Assembly: GCA_947044365.1 (NCBI GenBank)
Contig: OX345637.1
Coordinates: forward strand, 13,300,916-13,364,915
Direction: 5' to 3'
Origin: Petrosia ficiformis
Taxonomy: Eukaryota; Porifera; Demospongiae; Haplosclerida; Petrosiidae
DNA length: 64,000 nucleotides
Shown: in pieces, positions 37,361-49,101 of the stretch
Position numbering within the stretch: position 1 is the stretch's first letter
How the letters are laid out: each line of letters starts with the position of its first letter
Position numbers and translations under genes: made by a program
Notes under the pieces: model-generated
What the model was told of the DNA's origin: nothing
The model's input: the letters and a program-made list of their open reading frames with translations, nothing else
Database searches by the model: none

Positions 37361-39937
37361 CACTATGAAGACACTGCACTTTCAATTATATATTCAACGC
37401 AACTTTACACTTCTCTTGGTTTGTAGTTGCATGCATAATTATATATACTACGTAACAGTTATTTAGAGAATGATTGTAGTTAATAAACAAATATTGTGGG
37501 TTACTTCCCCATTCACTTATTCCATAAAAGCAGTTGTATTTAGTGCATAGAATTATACAATATAATATACTTAATGAAATAATACATGCATGATTGATTA
37601 TTGGTTGTACTGGTTGACATACACTCCCCCATAAAGTTTGTATGAAACGTTTTGCAAATGTAATAATTATATTATTATACAACATCTTCACCTTTGAGGT
37701 TTGAACTGTGACTAATAGAACTACAAAAAACATCACTGTTGTATAATTGTAGCTGGATCACATGCGTCAGTGTATATGTAAGTAAGCTTTCCTTCGATAG
37801 AGAGAAAATGTCGTTATATATAGGATTAACTATCCTATAGGTGTTATATATGAATAGAGTCCACTGAGTAACAGACACTCTTTCTTCAGGAAAACAGCAT
37901 GACAGTAGCTGAGCTAGAACCACTGACCATTAGATCGGAAGGCTTAAGTTCAAAGGAAGAAAGAGGGTCTGTTTTTCTGTGGACTTCATCTCAATTCTTT
38001 GTTGACTCACGTTATATAACTACAATACAAAGATAATTTCACTGATAAAAATGGAAAGAGATATAGTTAAAAGATGTATATTAGGAAAGTCGCCAAGTGT
38101 TGTAATAGGTTAAAGAACCAATCTTTTTTTAAGTGATCATGCCCCTATTGGAGCAACTCTGGAAGCACATTCTATTAGTGTTTTCAAAATTAACATTGAG
38201 ATAAACAAACGATGCAAAAAATTTATTGGGGTACAAAATCCTTTACAACAGAGGTATATTGCAATTCCTGAAGGGATCAACAACTTAGTGAATTTTACTT
38301 TGATGCAAATTCTTTCACCCTATGATACCAGCTTGATCAGGCTCGATATTAATCAGTGTGCTTATGTTTATCATGTGGGAAGCCATACAAAAGAATATAG
38401 AAATGTCTAATGGATTTGTTTTCTAACCTCTTGGATACATGTGATACATCGTATCTCCTTAAACACTTATAAGTGCTGTAGATATAGGCTGCTTTGTACA
38501 TGCTCTGTTTTCTTATGTAAATTTATGGTGGGAGAAGTCTGATATGTAAACTGTGATTACATTGGAATGTAGATATTTCAAAGCTGTTGGTCATCGTACA
38601 GTTGTCCTCCACTATTAATTTACTTAGTTATTATGAAAAACATTCTAACACCAAGTTCAAATACACATTTAGGTACTCTACAACACCTCAATTCAGCAGT
38701 GATAATGTCAATGACATATGCTAAACATTGACATGCAATTGAGGTGGTTGACCATAAATTGTTTTTGCAGTGAGAATATACAATACAGTGACCACTGCGA
38801 AATCCAGTATATGAAATAATAATTTCAGTGATCCACTGAACCTTGGGTTATTCATAAAGAAATCAGGCATGTTTTATGTTAGTTGAATAAAAGAATGATT
38901 TTTATAACATTTTGATAATTGCCTGGAAGATGGTTCAAAAAATTACTTTCACAATGATAATATGTGATAATTTAATTAATTTAAATAATGAACAGAATAC
39001 ATATGAACAGTTTGACATTTGCAATGATGAACAGTCATGAGTACACTCCAAAAAGAGTTTGGTTATTTCAACCATCATGCAGTTGGGTACCTCAATTGTA
39101 TAATATGCCATCTAATATTAATAATATGCCTTTTCTCACCATACTACTGTATTCAGGTATTGAAGCTTAATCGATTTTAAGTTCGTAATTTTCGCATTAA
39201 AATGCTGTTGGTCACAATGACTATAGTGAATTGATAGTGAAGGATGACTGAGATGATGTCATTTCTTATGTAAATTTATAGTAGGGAAGTATTGACATGT
39301 AAACTGTGAATCATAACTAATTTACTTGTCATTGTTAACTACTCTTCAACAGTTTAATTCAGTAATGTATAGTTGAATAAGTAAACAACTGGTTGGTTGA
39401 AATATTTTTGCAGTTATAACTAGTAATAATCAATAATCTTGGTCACTGGTTTTGAAATCAGATCATTCAGACATTAATTAAAGTTTTCTCTAATGGCAGA
39501 AAGATATATCATTATAATTATAATTTTAAAGAAAAGTTGGTGATACAGAGGATGCAGTAAATGCAAATAAAATTATCTGCAATAAACACTCAGAGTCAGA
39601 ATTATGTAAGCTGTTGTAAAACTACATATTGGATGTGGTGGAAGATTTGAGGCTATTTGGCCAGTGGAGTGACATTTGTTCCCCTGGGTTGGGTTATATA
39701 CCTCTGATTGCACCAATATGTTTCTGTGGTTATTTACATGACATATTCAGCCTTATAACATTTTCTCCTCCAAATAGTATAATTACTGGCCTATTAAGTG
39801 AAAGACGAACTTTGCGGCTACATTTTAGCGATCATTGTGGACTGGTTACATAATTTATACTATGCAGCAATAAATACACGATAATTATCACACTCTTTTT
39901 TATCTACAAAATAGTACTGCATATGGTATATGAGATA
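37361..39937. other. Intergenic region upstream of gene E
   Basis: No gene was recognised in about 2.6 kb. A degenerate direct repeat is visible: 38512-38560 and 39258-39310 share TTCTTATGTAAATTTAT and ATGTAAACTGTGA, and a TTTTTGCAGT motif follows each. The promoter of gene E should lie at the right end. Confidence 0.35.
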
Positions 39938-42900
39938 ATGAATCTTCTACTTCCACTGTTGGTACTTTTTAGTGTTGATCTTACAAGAGTCTTCTCAGAG
40001 GGACTGAGTAAGAATATATATATAAATATATATATTGTCACAGATTCTATAGGTTTACTATGTATTTAATGATACAACTTAATGAAATTGATTATATGCA
40101 TGTATTATAGGTATTTATGAAGGACTGATATCTGAAGTAATGTCAAAATAGTTACCATGTGACCAAAGTTGAAACCATAATTGTTGTAATTATTACGTAC
40201 CATGGTGAATTGTAATTAATTATTTTTAAAACAACTAACCATTAATACAGAACCCTCCTTGTTGGGCAAACATATAGTAGCTACTGCCTAAGTATAATTA
40301 TTATAATAATAAGACATAATTATAGAAGTAATATCACAAAGAGAGTTTAGTTGGGAATAGTACATTTTAATCATTTTAAACATAATTATTATTCTTTTTT
40401 AAAAGCATTCATATTCTGTATACTAAGTTTTTATGAGTGGATACTATAGTAAAGGATATTAACCCTTAGGATGACGATGTTGCATACTTATGACATTCGA
40501 CCCCTATGCAATTTTGTGCATAGCTGAGACATTTATCGTGCTAGAAAACTTGGTTTAGTTGGTAGAAACATCTCCTGGGGTTGTTTTTTTTGCCCCATTT
40601 GGTGTCAAAAAGGGAAAACTGTATTTGACTTAGTTCTAGAAATCACTTGGGAACTTATGGGTCCTGGTAAGTTGCTAGAAGTAGTAGTACTCTATGTCAG
40701 AAAAGGAGCCAAGTTTTGGCTACAGAAAGTGAACAATGGACACTTATTCAATACTGTAAAAGAAATGAAAATCTTTATCTAAAGGGAGTTTACATTACTG
40801 TAATTCTCTGTCCATATGGTTAGGGTTAATCATGCTGGAACATGTACATAATTATATAGTAACCTTTGCTGTGTTGGTGGAAGGTTAAGTCATGCATATT
40901 GCACTCATTGTACACCTCATAAATATGATTATAAGCAAAGTAGCTACTGATTGTGAATCAAAATATGTTATAAAACTATTAAACTTTGTCAATAGTTTTT
41001 TTGCATCATCCTGAAAGCAAAGCTGCTATTAATGGTGAAAGAGTAGATTGGCAATGCAAGGCCAAAGGAAGTGATGAAATCCAGTTTTTAGTAAACAACA
41101 CATTTGCATCTGACAAAAGTGTTAATGATAAAGGATTCGTTCAAACTGATGTCAATAGCACAACACAAAGGATAAATCTAACAGCAACTGCATTAACACA
41201 ATATAATAATACTGAAATACAATGTGCAGCTTTTATCACTAGTGGAAATGCAACGGTACTACTTAGTAACATTGGTAACCTGTTGGTACAAGGTAAATCA
41301 CTATATATATACTAACCTGTTTTCCTATACTAATGTAATATAATATTACAGGTCCATTATCATCAGTTGGAGGTATATCTCATTATTTTATTGACTCTTC
41401 AAGTCTGACTATCTCATGGAATCCACCATTCACTCTTCCTGGGACACATATCACTGGATATAACATATCAATTACTAGTATCATGTTCAATACATCTCAG
41501 TTTATTACTGATACTTACTATGTGTTAACAGCTCCTAATAATACTGATCCATGTGATGAGATCAGTATAACAGTATCAGGTTATAATGGAGCAGGGAATG
41601 GAGAAATGACTACTATTTCATCACTGTACTTTCCTGAAGGTGATAAATGTTTTGTTGCATTTTCAAATCAGTAACAATGTTGATTATTATGAATGTGTAT
41701 TTATGTTCTTCGTAGTGAGTTAACTCATGTCATCTTTTTTTCCAGTACCTGCTCTTGATACCAATATTCAAGTAACCATTGTACCAGTAGTCACTGGTAA
41801 AATGGTAGTAATAAGACTACTTGTGAATGTAAGTTGATGGTTATATTAGTGTATACTATAATATACATAATGATGCAATTATATTCTATGTAGAAATTAA
41901 GAGTGTTAGGGTGTTAGCCAGAGTATCATACAACCCATATGGAGAATGTATGTAATTTTCAACCAGTATAGCGTAGCCTCCAGCTATTCTTAACAACAAA
42001 AGGATGTTTGGTGGATTTAGTCCAGTTGGTAGGTACTTGGCATTTAGTCAGAGTTTTGACTCACTAATCAGAATGTTCAATATTTGAGGTATTGCATTTA
42101 TAACTGTTATTTTATAAGTTCCCTGTAGAAAGCATCTCTTGTAGCAATAATAGGATAGAGTTTGTATACCTGAATGACCATGCAATTATTACGTCAAGTT
42201 ATGTTTTGCATCTCTCACAGAGTCTCATTCATTGTCTTAAGGCACGTCAGAATTACTACAACAAGTAGACTTATAGAATTACAATTCTGTGTTTGACATA
42301 ATTATAAATTGTAAAGGAATGATTTATCTCCTGGGAGATAATGAGTTGATACACCATAATTATGAATTATGGAACTGAAATTAATGTGGATATGATGCCC
42401 ATGCAGCCTTTATTGTTTTGGTTAATAATTATGTACCTATTTTATATGTAATTACACAAACAACAGTGGTCAGTAATTGTTTCTTTCAAATTCCATCTCA
42501 GCAAACTATGGATGGATCAGGGTGCAGGTATCATCCCATGCCTCTGTCTATAACTCTGCACATGGGCTGCATGTATTCACTACTTGCATGTGTATATATT
42601 TATTGTAAATAGAATTATAAGAATTATAATACATCCACAGATTAGTAAACTATGTCCTGGGGAATATCCCACTACTACTGATATATTGATTACTAATTCA
42701 ACTAATGACACAGTGGAATGCCTTATTGATGTACTGTTAAAAGATGAATCACAGAACTATATACTTACCCCAGTAGATACTATATTACTTAAGCTGGATG
42801 TTAGTTATACTGTACAAATGACTTTTAGTAATCTGGATGGAGAGTTTGATATGACAGCTTTTGTTAACTCCAGTAAGTCAACACTTGAAAATCATGTGAC

Positions 42901-45900
42901 TATGTTCTATATTGCCTTTATATTTTAGTGACACATGATATTCAGTCATTTGATATAACTAATACTAATGGAGGAAACGTTTGTGTGGTGTGTAGATTCT
43001 CTGCAAATACTACTGCAGTTGGTTGTGAAATAAAGTTGCTACTACTTAACATTTTGATATTATCAGAAAGGTTTTATAGAAATGTCAACATTGCTGAGGG
43101 TTGTATATCAAATATTATTACTGGATATTATGACTTGTATGTATATGATGTTGAGAATGATGACACACTGAGTCCATTACCAGCTATTATTAAGAACAAT
43201 ATATTTATAGAACAAACACAAATGGCAACAACTACAGCAATGATAACCTCAATTTCTCTTATGTCCATTCAGCTGTCAGTCTCAACTTCATTTGGTTAGT
43301 TTACTGTTTGTTAAATAATTACTTATCAGTTATAAAGAAGACACATATGCATATGCCTACTGTTAATATATCTAAAGCATTAATAAAGGACATATGTAAA
43401 ATGTATTGTGACATTATGACCCTAAGAAGAGAAGAAGGAGATTTTGAATGCTCTATAAACAATAAAGATCTGTGTCAGTTTATCACTTGCAGTAAAGCTA
43501 TATCAGTTGTGTGCTTGATCATTCTTGTATGTGTTCAAGCCAGAAGTTGTTCAAGCATTTCATCATTGATGTTTATTTTTACATTAGGTAATGCTTCACC
43601 TACACTAACAAGTCCAGAAACAGAAGATAATGTAAATAATTATTTAGGTAAGTTGTTGTTGTTACGAACATCAATTACATACTTTATGTTCTATAATAGG
43701 TGGTGTGATAGGTGGTGCTTTGATCATTATCATTATCGTTGTTGTTATGGTTATCTCAGGTATCATTGTGATGAGACAAAGTGAGTTTTTAATAACTAGT
43801 TATATTTACATTACTCATTTGATCATAGAAAGAAAGAAAAAGCACAATAGGTAAATCTTTAAATGTATATTAATTATATTCTGGTATACATACTAGTATA
43901 TGTTATATAGATAGTACTAGGTTGCTCATGAGTTCATTTTAACTGTAATATATACTGTGGTTACTCTGTTAAAAAGCCTTCATGAGCACATACAATCCAT
44001 GTACCAATCACTCTATAGAAAATGAATATATATTTTTTTATTTACTAAATGAAGGAACCAAGTTGATTCCAGTAATGTACACTATACAACACTAACAGAG
44101 GTGCTGTTATTGTACTAATAATTTTTATGAATGTGAATAATTATTTCTTCCTGACATTCCTATAGGATACATATGAATCACCAACACTAACATTCCTACA
44201 AACTAAACATTCCAAACAAGGTCAATAAAATATAAAAATCTAGGCACAGGACTGTATGTACACTGTAATTTTGAAATCATTATACATTACATTATAGGAT
44301 ATAAACCAGTTACAGAGAAAAGGCATCAGTCGTAATTTTTTAGTTTATTATATAATTATCACAATTTATCAGTTTTTGTGTGGCTGATTTCCCCACTAAC
44401 AAATAGCCACCCTTCTCATTCAATAATTATATATGCATGACACTATCATACAGGGTTAAATAATTTTTTAACTCAGAAAATGACCTATGAGAATCAATAT
44501 TTCTGGGTGGGGTGCAGTCATGCCATGTTTTTACGTGCATGCTCAGTAGTGAACACATGTTACACAACCATTGCATGTATCATCCAACAGCAGTCTCATT
44601 TTGATATGCTGTGTTTTTTCTGGTACTGAACCACACCCTGTTTATATGTACAAGTGATTGGTTATAAATTGTACATTCTGTGCACCAATCACTCTAAGGA
44701 ATTATTAATTTATTAAATTAAGGTACCAAGAAGATTCCAGTGACAGTAAATTGTCAAAAGAGGACAGTCAGAAACACGTACCAATTACAAAGCCAACAGA
44801 GGTAGTTTATAGCTAATTCAAAAGTTAATTATGTTCTAGTAAAAATTATTATGATGTGAACCATCTTTTCTAAAATTCTTATAGTATTTAAATCAATTAC
44901 GAAGACCTCAACTACCAACATTTCTACAAATTGGACATTCCCATCAAGGTCAATAAAATATGAAACCTGAGTATAGTTGAAAATGATTGGTATTGTAAAT
45001 TGAGTGTACATGCAGTCTGTATGCTTGACCCTGAATAAAGAGTAGTTATAAAACAAGAAATGAAACGAAACTATAGTCTTGCATATTCCAAACCCTCCCA
45101 CCAAATTTGCCAATTTTTGATAATTGTGGTGATGGTACATAGATAAATCGTGCCATTAGACAACCATTCATAACAAACCCAACACTTCAAACACTGAGGT
45201 AATAGCACTTGCAAAATTCATCACATAATTTTGCTTAATCATGCATCTTTTTATCCTAATATTCATTTTTGTTATTAACCTTTTCACTAGTTCCAAATTT
45301 TTATAACATTCCAAATGTGTCCTATTTTTGAGAAATAGTATAATTACACACATAGACAAATGCTGTATAAACGATTTAGATACAATGTCATTTTAAGCAT
45401 TGTATTAACATTATACTTATAGATCTGTCATTAGATGAAAATGGATTATTCCATCATTGTTACAAATATGGAGTTACAATCATTATACCTCCTGGAGCAG
45501 TTGATCAAAAGTGTACTCTACAATTTGGAGCATGTTTAACATTTCCTCATTTTAGATCTAAGGAATCATTCATTCCAGTTTCACCTTTTGTATGGATACA
45601 CATTGACAGAGAGTTGTTAGAAACTGCTAAATTATATATTCCACATTATATCGATATTAGCTGTGATGAAGACAAAAAGAAATTATGTCTCCTAACGTCA
45701 AAAGTCTATTCACAGGAAGAGGAAGCATTTACATTTACAGAATCTGATATTGATGTGGATTACTTTGAAACATCAGCCAGAATTGCTACAACACACTTCT
45801 GTTCTGTTTGTATTGCTTCCAAAAGTGATATTTCCCAAAGAAAAAGGTATCATTTACTTTTTGCAGAAAAGGTGCTTGAAGATGGCAAAACACAACTGGA

Positions 45901-47236
45901 TGTGTGTATAATGTATTCTCTGAAAAACTGCATACAGGTAATACTTGTTTTGATTGTCAATCCTATCAGTTTGTGCACAATACAGAATGTTGAGGAACAG
46001 TATAAAGAATATAAAGGAGCTCAAGATAAAGTGAATCTACTTGGTCCAGTTGTGATGGATGTTAGTAAAATTACTATTAAATGTGATCCCACTGATATTT
46101 CTGGTTGGGAAATTCTACATCGAGATGAGTATTATGTGAGTGTAAATTCAGAGTTGAATATCATTTACAGTTAATGAATATTGCTGTAATATTATTATGT
46201 CGAATTAATTTAAACTGTTTATAGATAACTGAACAAATGATTAATTTCTACGAGGTACTAGATTGTCCTCCAGACAGAGTGTCTGAAAAGGATATTGAAA
46301 GGCTGGAGATGTATGAGGAACAGATGTCATATCCTCCACGTTTCAAACTCAAATTTTCCCCTACTGGGCCAAAAATTAGAAACAGTCAAGTGAAGTTAAT
46401 TCTACATGGACTTCATGAGGGATCTAAAGATGGACCTCCTGTTTCTCACATAGTGATGCTGGGCAATGAAGACACAGGTGAAGGATATAATTATGTGTAC
46501 AATAATTATTTACAAAATAACACTGAAGTAAGTGTACTACATATGTACTTCTTTGAAAAGGGTAGACAAAAAATTAGTTCTTGTATTCTACTACAGGTTC
46601 ACCTCCAACAAGCCCAATCTCATATACTAGTTTATCAGACAATTCAACATGTGATTCAGCATTACGTTCAGGTATAATTATAGTCTAAATAATAGTGTTG
46701 CACAACTAATAATGTTTTTATGACTAATATAGCTACTATAGATGCTGTTTCCATCCCAACATTATCTGACCATGATCTTGCTTCTTCAAGTGGTAAGACA
46801 AAGTAATTAATCTATGTAGCAAAACTCCATCTGCATAATATCTATAGGATCTGATATTATTGTCATTGACCTAATGAACTTCTTAGAATTGAAACTACAA
46901 AATAATTGGATAAAATTTGGTTATCATCTAAATATTCCAATGGAAGAACTTCATAAAATTGAAGCAAATGTTGGTCGAGATACTAACCATTGTACAAATC
47001 AATTATTGTTTATGTGGAGAAAATTAAATCCAGATGCATCATGGGAGCCATTAGTCAAGGCACTCAAACAATGTGGATTATTCTTGTTGTCTGCTATTGT
47101 TAGTAAACGATATAGAAGATCTGGTTCTACATTCTGCTCTCTTGGCTACACTGACTGCGATATGTATGATGTACTTGCCTCTATTCCAAACAGTATGCCA
47201 ATACTAAAATTTATATACTTTTATTGGTCATCATGA
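39938..47236 (+). CDS. Receptor gene E: SP-Ig-FN3-X-4Cys-TM with ZU5-UPA-Death tail
   Basis: Exons are 39938-40007, 40996-41292, 41352-41639, 41746-41828, 42641-42872, 42929-43294, 43588-43647, 43700-43780, 43829-43850, then tail set A or B, 45423-45937, 45986-46135, 46225-46477, 46597-46671, 46733-46792 and 46848-47236. All phases agree, giving about 1027 residues by path B. The ectodomain has a leader (MNLLLPLLVLFSV), Ig (VDWQCKAKG to IQCAAF), FN3, module X (KLCPGEYPTT) and the four-cysteine module (CVVC, VGC, EGC, TGYYDLYVYD). The TM helix is VIGGALIIIIIVVVMVISG, followed by RQ and KRKKKHNR. The cytoplasmic part carries ZU5, UPA-like and Death domains, as in UNC5 receptors, PIDD and ankyrins, where they recruit adaptors or caspases. 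The ectodomain differs from UNC5, which has thrombospondin repeats. Signalling to cell death or NF-kB is an inference. Confidence 0.84.
40640..40780 (+). repeat. Dispersed repeat shared with 47925-48065
   Basis: Both copies share GGGTCCTGGTAAG/GAGTCCTGGTAAG, a TAGAAGTA-type run, GAGCCAAGTTT and AGAAAGTGAAC in the same order and strand. One is in gene E's first intron, the other downstream of its Death exon. Confidence 0.55.
44055..44335 (+). CDS. Gene E tail exon set A (ITIM-like, with stop)
   Basis: Three exons, 44055-44100, 44166-44220 and 44298-44335, follow the juxtamembrane exon in phase. The first encodes NQVDSSNVHYTTLTE, where VHYTTL fits the ITIM pattern [SIVL]-x-Y-x-x-[ILV]. The second encodes DTYESPTLTFLQTKHSKQ. 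The third ends GYKPVTEKRHQS and a TAA, giving a receptor of about 545 residues without the Death module. Skipping the third exon leaves phase 1, which matches the ZU5 exon at 45423. Confidence 0.65.
44723..44948 (+). CDS. Gene E tail exon set B (no ITIM)
   Basis: Exons 44723-44801 and 44885-44948 are paralogues of set A: YQEDSSDSKLSKEDSQ then KPTE, and YLNQLRRPQLPTFLQIGHSH. They enter at phase 2 and leave at phase 1 exactly like set A, so they can replace it and join the ZU5 exon. The tyrosine of VHYTTL is missing. Sets A and B cannot be joined in series without a frameshift, so they look mutually exclusive. Confidence 0.65.
45423..46477 (+). CDS. Gene E ZU5 and UPA-like exons
   Basis: Exon 45423-45937 encodes a ZU5 domain: NGLFHHCYKYGVTIIIPPGA with the characteristic iPPGAv, then FIPVSPFVWIHIDRE and LYIPHYIDI, the usual sP-v and lPH blocks. 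The following exons 45986-46135 and 46225-46477 (SGWEILHRDEYY, YPPRFKLKFSP, VKLILHGLHEG) sit where UPA lies in UNC5 and PIDD; the assignment is by position and general pattern. The donor at 46477 keeps phase 1; a later GTAAGT near 46530 would lead to an early stop. Confidence 0.75.
46848..47236 (+). CDS. Gene E Death domain exon
   Basis: From about residue 10 of this exon: NFLELKLQNNWIKFGYHLNI, then EELHKIEAN, CTNQLLFMWRKLNPDASWEP and LVKALKQCGL. The W-x-x-x-G, L-x-x-I-E and W-x-x-L-x-x-A-L pattern is that of Death domains. The exon can end the protein at the TAA-class stop at 47234-47236, or use an internal GTAAAC donor after 47102, which has phase 1 and would join the exon at 48728. Confidence 0.75.
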
Positions 47237-47644
47237 GTTGTATATTATACTAATTAAGAATTTCATTGAGAACTGTTTTAGAGCTGAATGCCAGCCATGG
47301 TCTAAAACTCTATTTCAGATTTGTGTATATATTATATTATATGTGATATTGATTATGCTAATTATTCTAAACGACATACTTTTCAAGCATGTGACAGCAA
47401 ATAATGTACAATATGGAAGTGATAGGAAGCCTTCTTGATCATCAAATGGGAGGAGTTTCCTGCATTAATTGACTTAATTGGCCTAATTACTTTCGCTGAT
47501 TTTAATCAATTATCAATCGACTTGGAGTTAGTGATAATTGATTTCAGAATCTCAGTCGATTCCCACCCCTGATATTGTATATATATAGACCTTTCATGTG
47601 CACACTATACAGGAGATGTGACCATCATACAATATATTGTATGT

Positions 47645-47753
47645 AGTATGCTATATACAAACTATAGGACCCTCTTTTTGTGTCCTCAGATGTGATATAG
47701 CCCTTGCAGGCTCGGGCTATATCACATCCTCAGACATAAAACTCAGTGACGAG
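47645..47753. repeat. Palindrome family P1 copy 2
   Basis: Arms TGTCCTCAGATGTGATATAG and CTATATCACATCCTCAGACA surround CCCTTGCAGGCTCGGG. It shares the TGTGATATAGCC hairpin, TAGTATGCTATATAC and TATAGGACC with 36815-36960. A half copy (ATATCCTCGGACACAAA then GGGTCCTATATTTGGTATA) lies at about 48255-48325. It is between the two Death exons. Confidence 0.75.
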
Positions 47754-48727
47754 CCCATGAAAATGGGCTAAAAATGTTTTTTCGACTGCCCTTTGGCCTA
47801 AATAATGAGTATGGAGTAAATTTCAGAGGGGGTGTTCCCTAGTTAAGAAGAGTTCGAAGGGGGCGCAGTCGTCAAAAGAGAGAGAGCACTGCATCTGATT
47901 TATTCCTACGAAGCGTTTGGGGATTTTTGAGTCCTGGTAAGCAAGTTGGTAGAAGTATGTAGTATTCCATGTTGGAAAAAGAGCCAAGTTTGGGTAGAGA
48001 AAGTGAACGGTGGCCAAAATATATGCAATAGAGACGCCAGTGTTAGAAATGGGAAGAATTTTGACCATTTTAAAGACCTTTTTTTAACAACAATTGACAA
48101 AAGTGCATACAAATGATGAATAGATTAATAGAATTAAAACAATGGAGATTAAACAAATCTGATAAATTAAGTGTACATTATAAAACAGAAAACAGCATTC
48201 TGTAAACTAAAAGAAGTGTGGGCTCCAATTACTCCTGAAGACCAGACCTGTTATTCTATATCATATCCTCGGACACAAACTTTGGGTCCTATATTTGGTA
48301 TATAAGAACAGTTAGTATACTATATAGCACACATATAATTATATAGTAGTTATATTCATTATAATTATATAATTGTATATAATTATAATAATTATAAAAT
48401 CTATGAAGAAACAGCATAATTACATATATATAGCTTATAGAACATCTGTCATACTAACTAACTTCAGCTAATTACTTTGCCTTTCTATTGACCACAAAAA
48501 GTTATGAATAATAAATTTTGATGTGTTTTCAATCAGAAGAACTATTAGTAAATCTTCTGAAATAGTTACTATTTTTCATGCTGCATGCTATTTATTTCAT
48601 ATGAATTGCCTGATTTTCAGAAAGGTGAAGCTTTATTTGTTAACGACATAATACACTGCGAATGTAAAAAAGCATACAATAATAGTGTACATAATATTAT
48701 GATAATTATAAAACAATAATTATATAG

Positions 48728-49101
48728 AGATGATCATGGATAATACAATCTATTTTACCCTTGCTAAATCTAATAACAATATGTACTTGATTTTTATACC
48801 ACCTGCTTTTGATGAGCTGAGTAATCTGGTGGCTGCTAAGATACCTGCAAAATGGAAATTATTTGGACAACAAGTGGGACTAGATCAAGGCTGTCTAGAC
48901 AGTATTTTTGCTGACAATTATAATTCTATAAATCGATTTATTGATATGTTGAATCAATGGAAAAGACAAAAGCCTTCAACATTCAAATGGGTCACTGTCA
49001 TAAAAGTACTGTATTCAAGATCAATTGGAGAATATTCTTTAGCAGAAAGTGTTTTAAAAAAATTGAGTGAAACAAATGTTCCTAAAGAAACAGAAGTGTA
49101 A
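48728..49101 (+). CDS. Second Death-like domain, possible alternative 3' exon of gene E
   Basis: This exon starts after TATATAG at phase 1 and ends at TAA 49099-49101. It encodes FDELSNLVAAKIPAKWKLFG, then LDQGCLDSIFADN, FIDMLNQWKRQKPSTFKWVT and SVLKKLSE. The pattern resembles a Death domain, including W-x-x-x-G and the C-terminal W. It matches the phase of the internal donor at 47102, giving an isoform of about 1107 residues with two Death domains. Alternatively it is the last exon of a separate gene. Confidence 0.55.

Noticed and set aside
37245..37466. YIYIYI frame
   Set aside because: It results from a TA dinucleotide run.
46478..46536. Extended gene E exon using the later GTAAGT near 46530
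   Set aside because: It would shift the next exon to a frame that ends soon after 46671, whereas the donor after 46477 keeps the frame into the Death domain.
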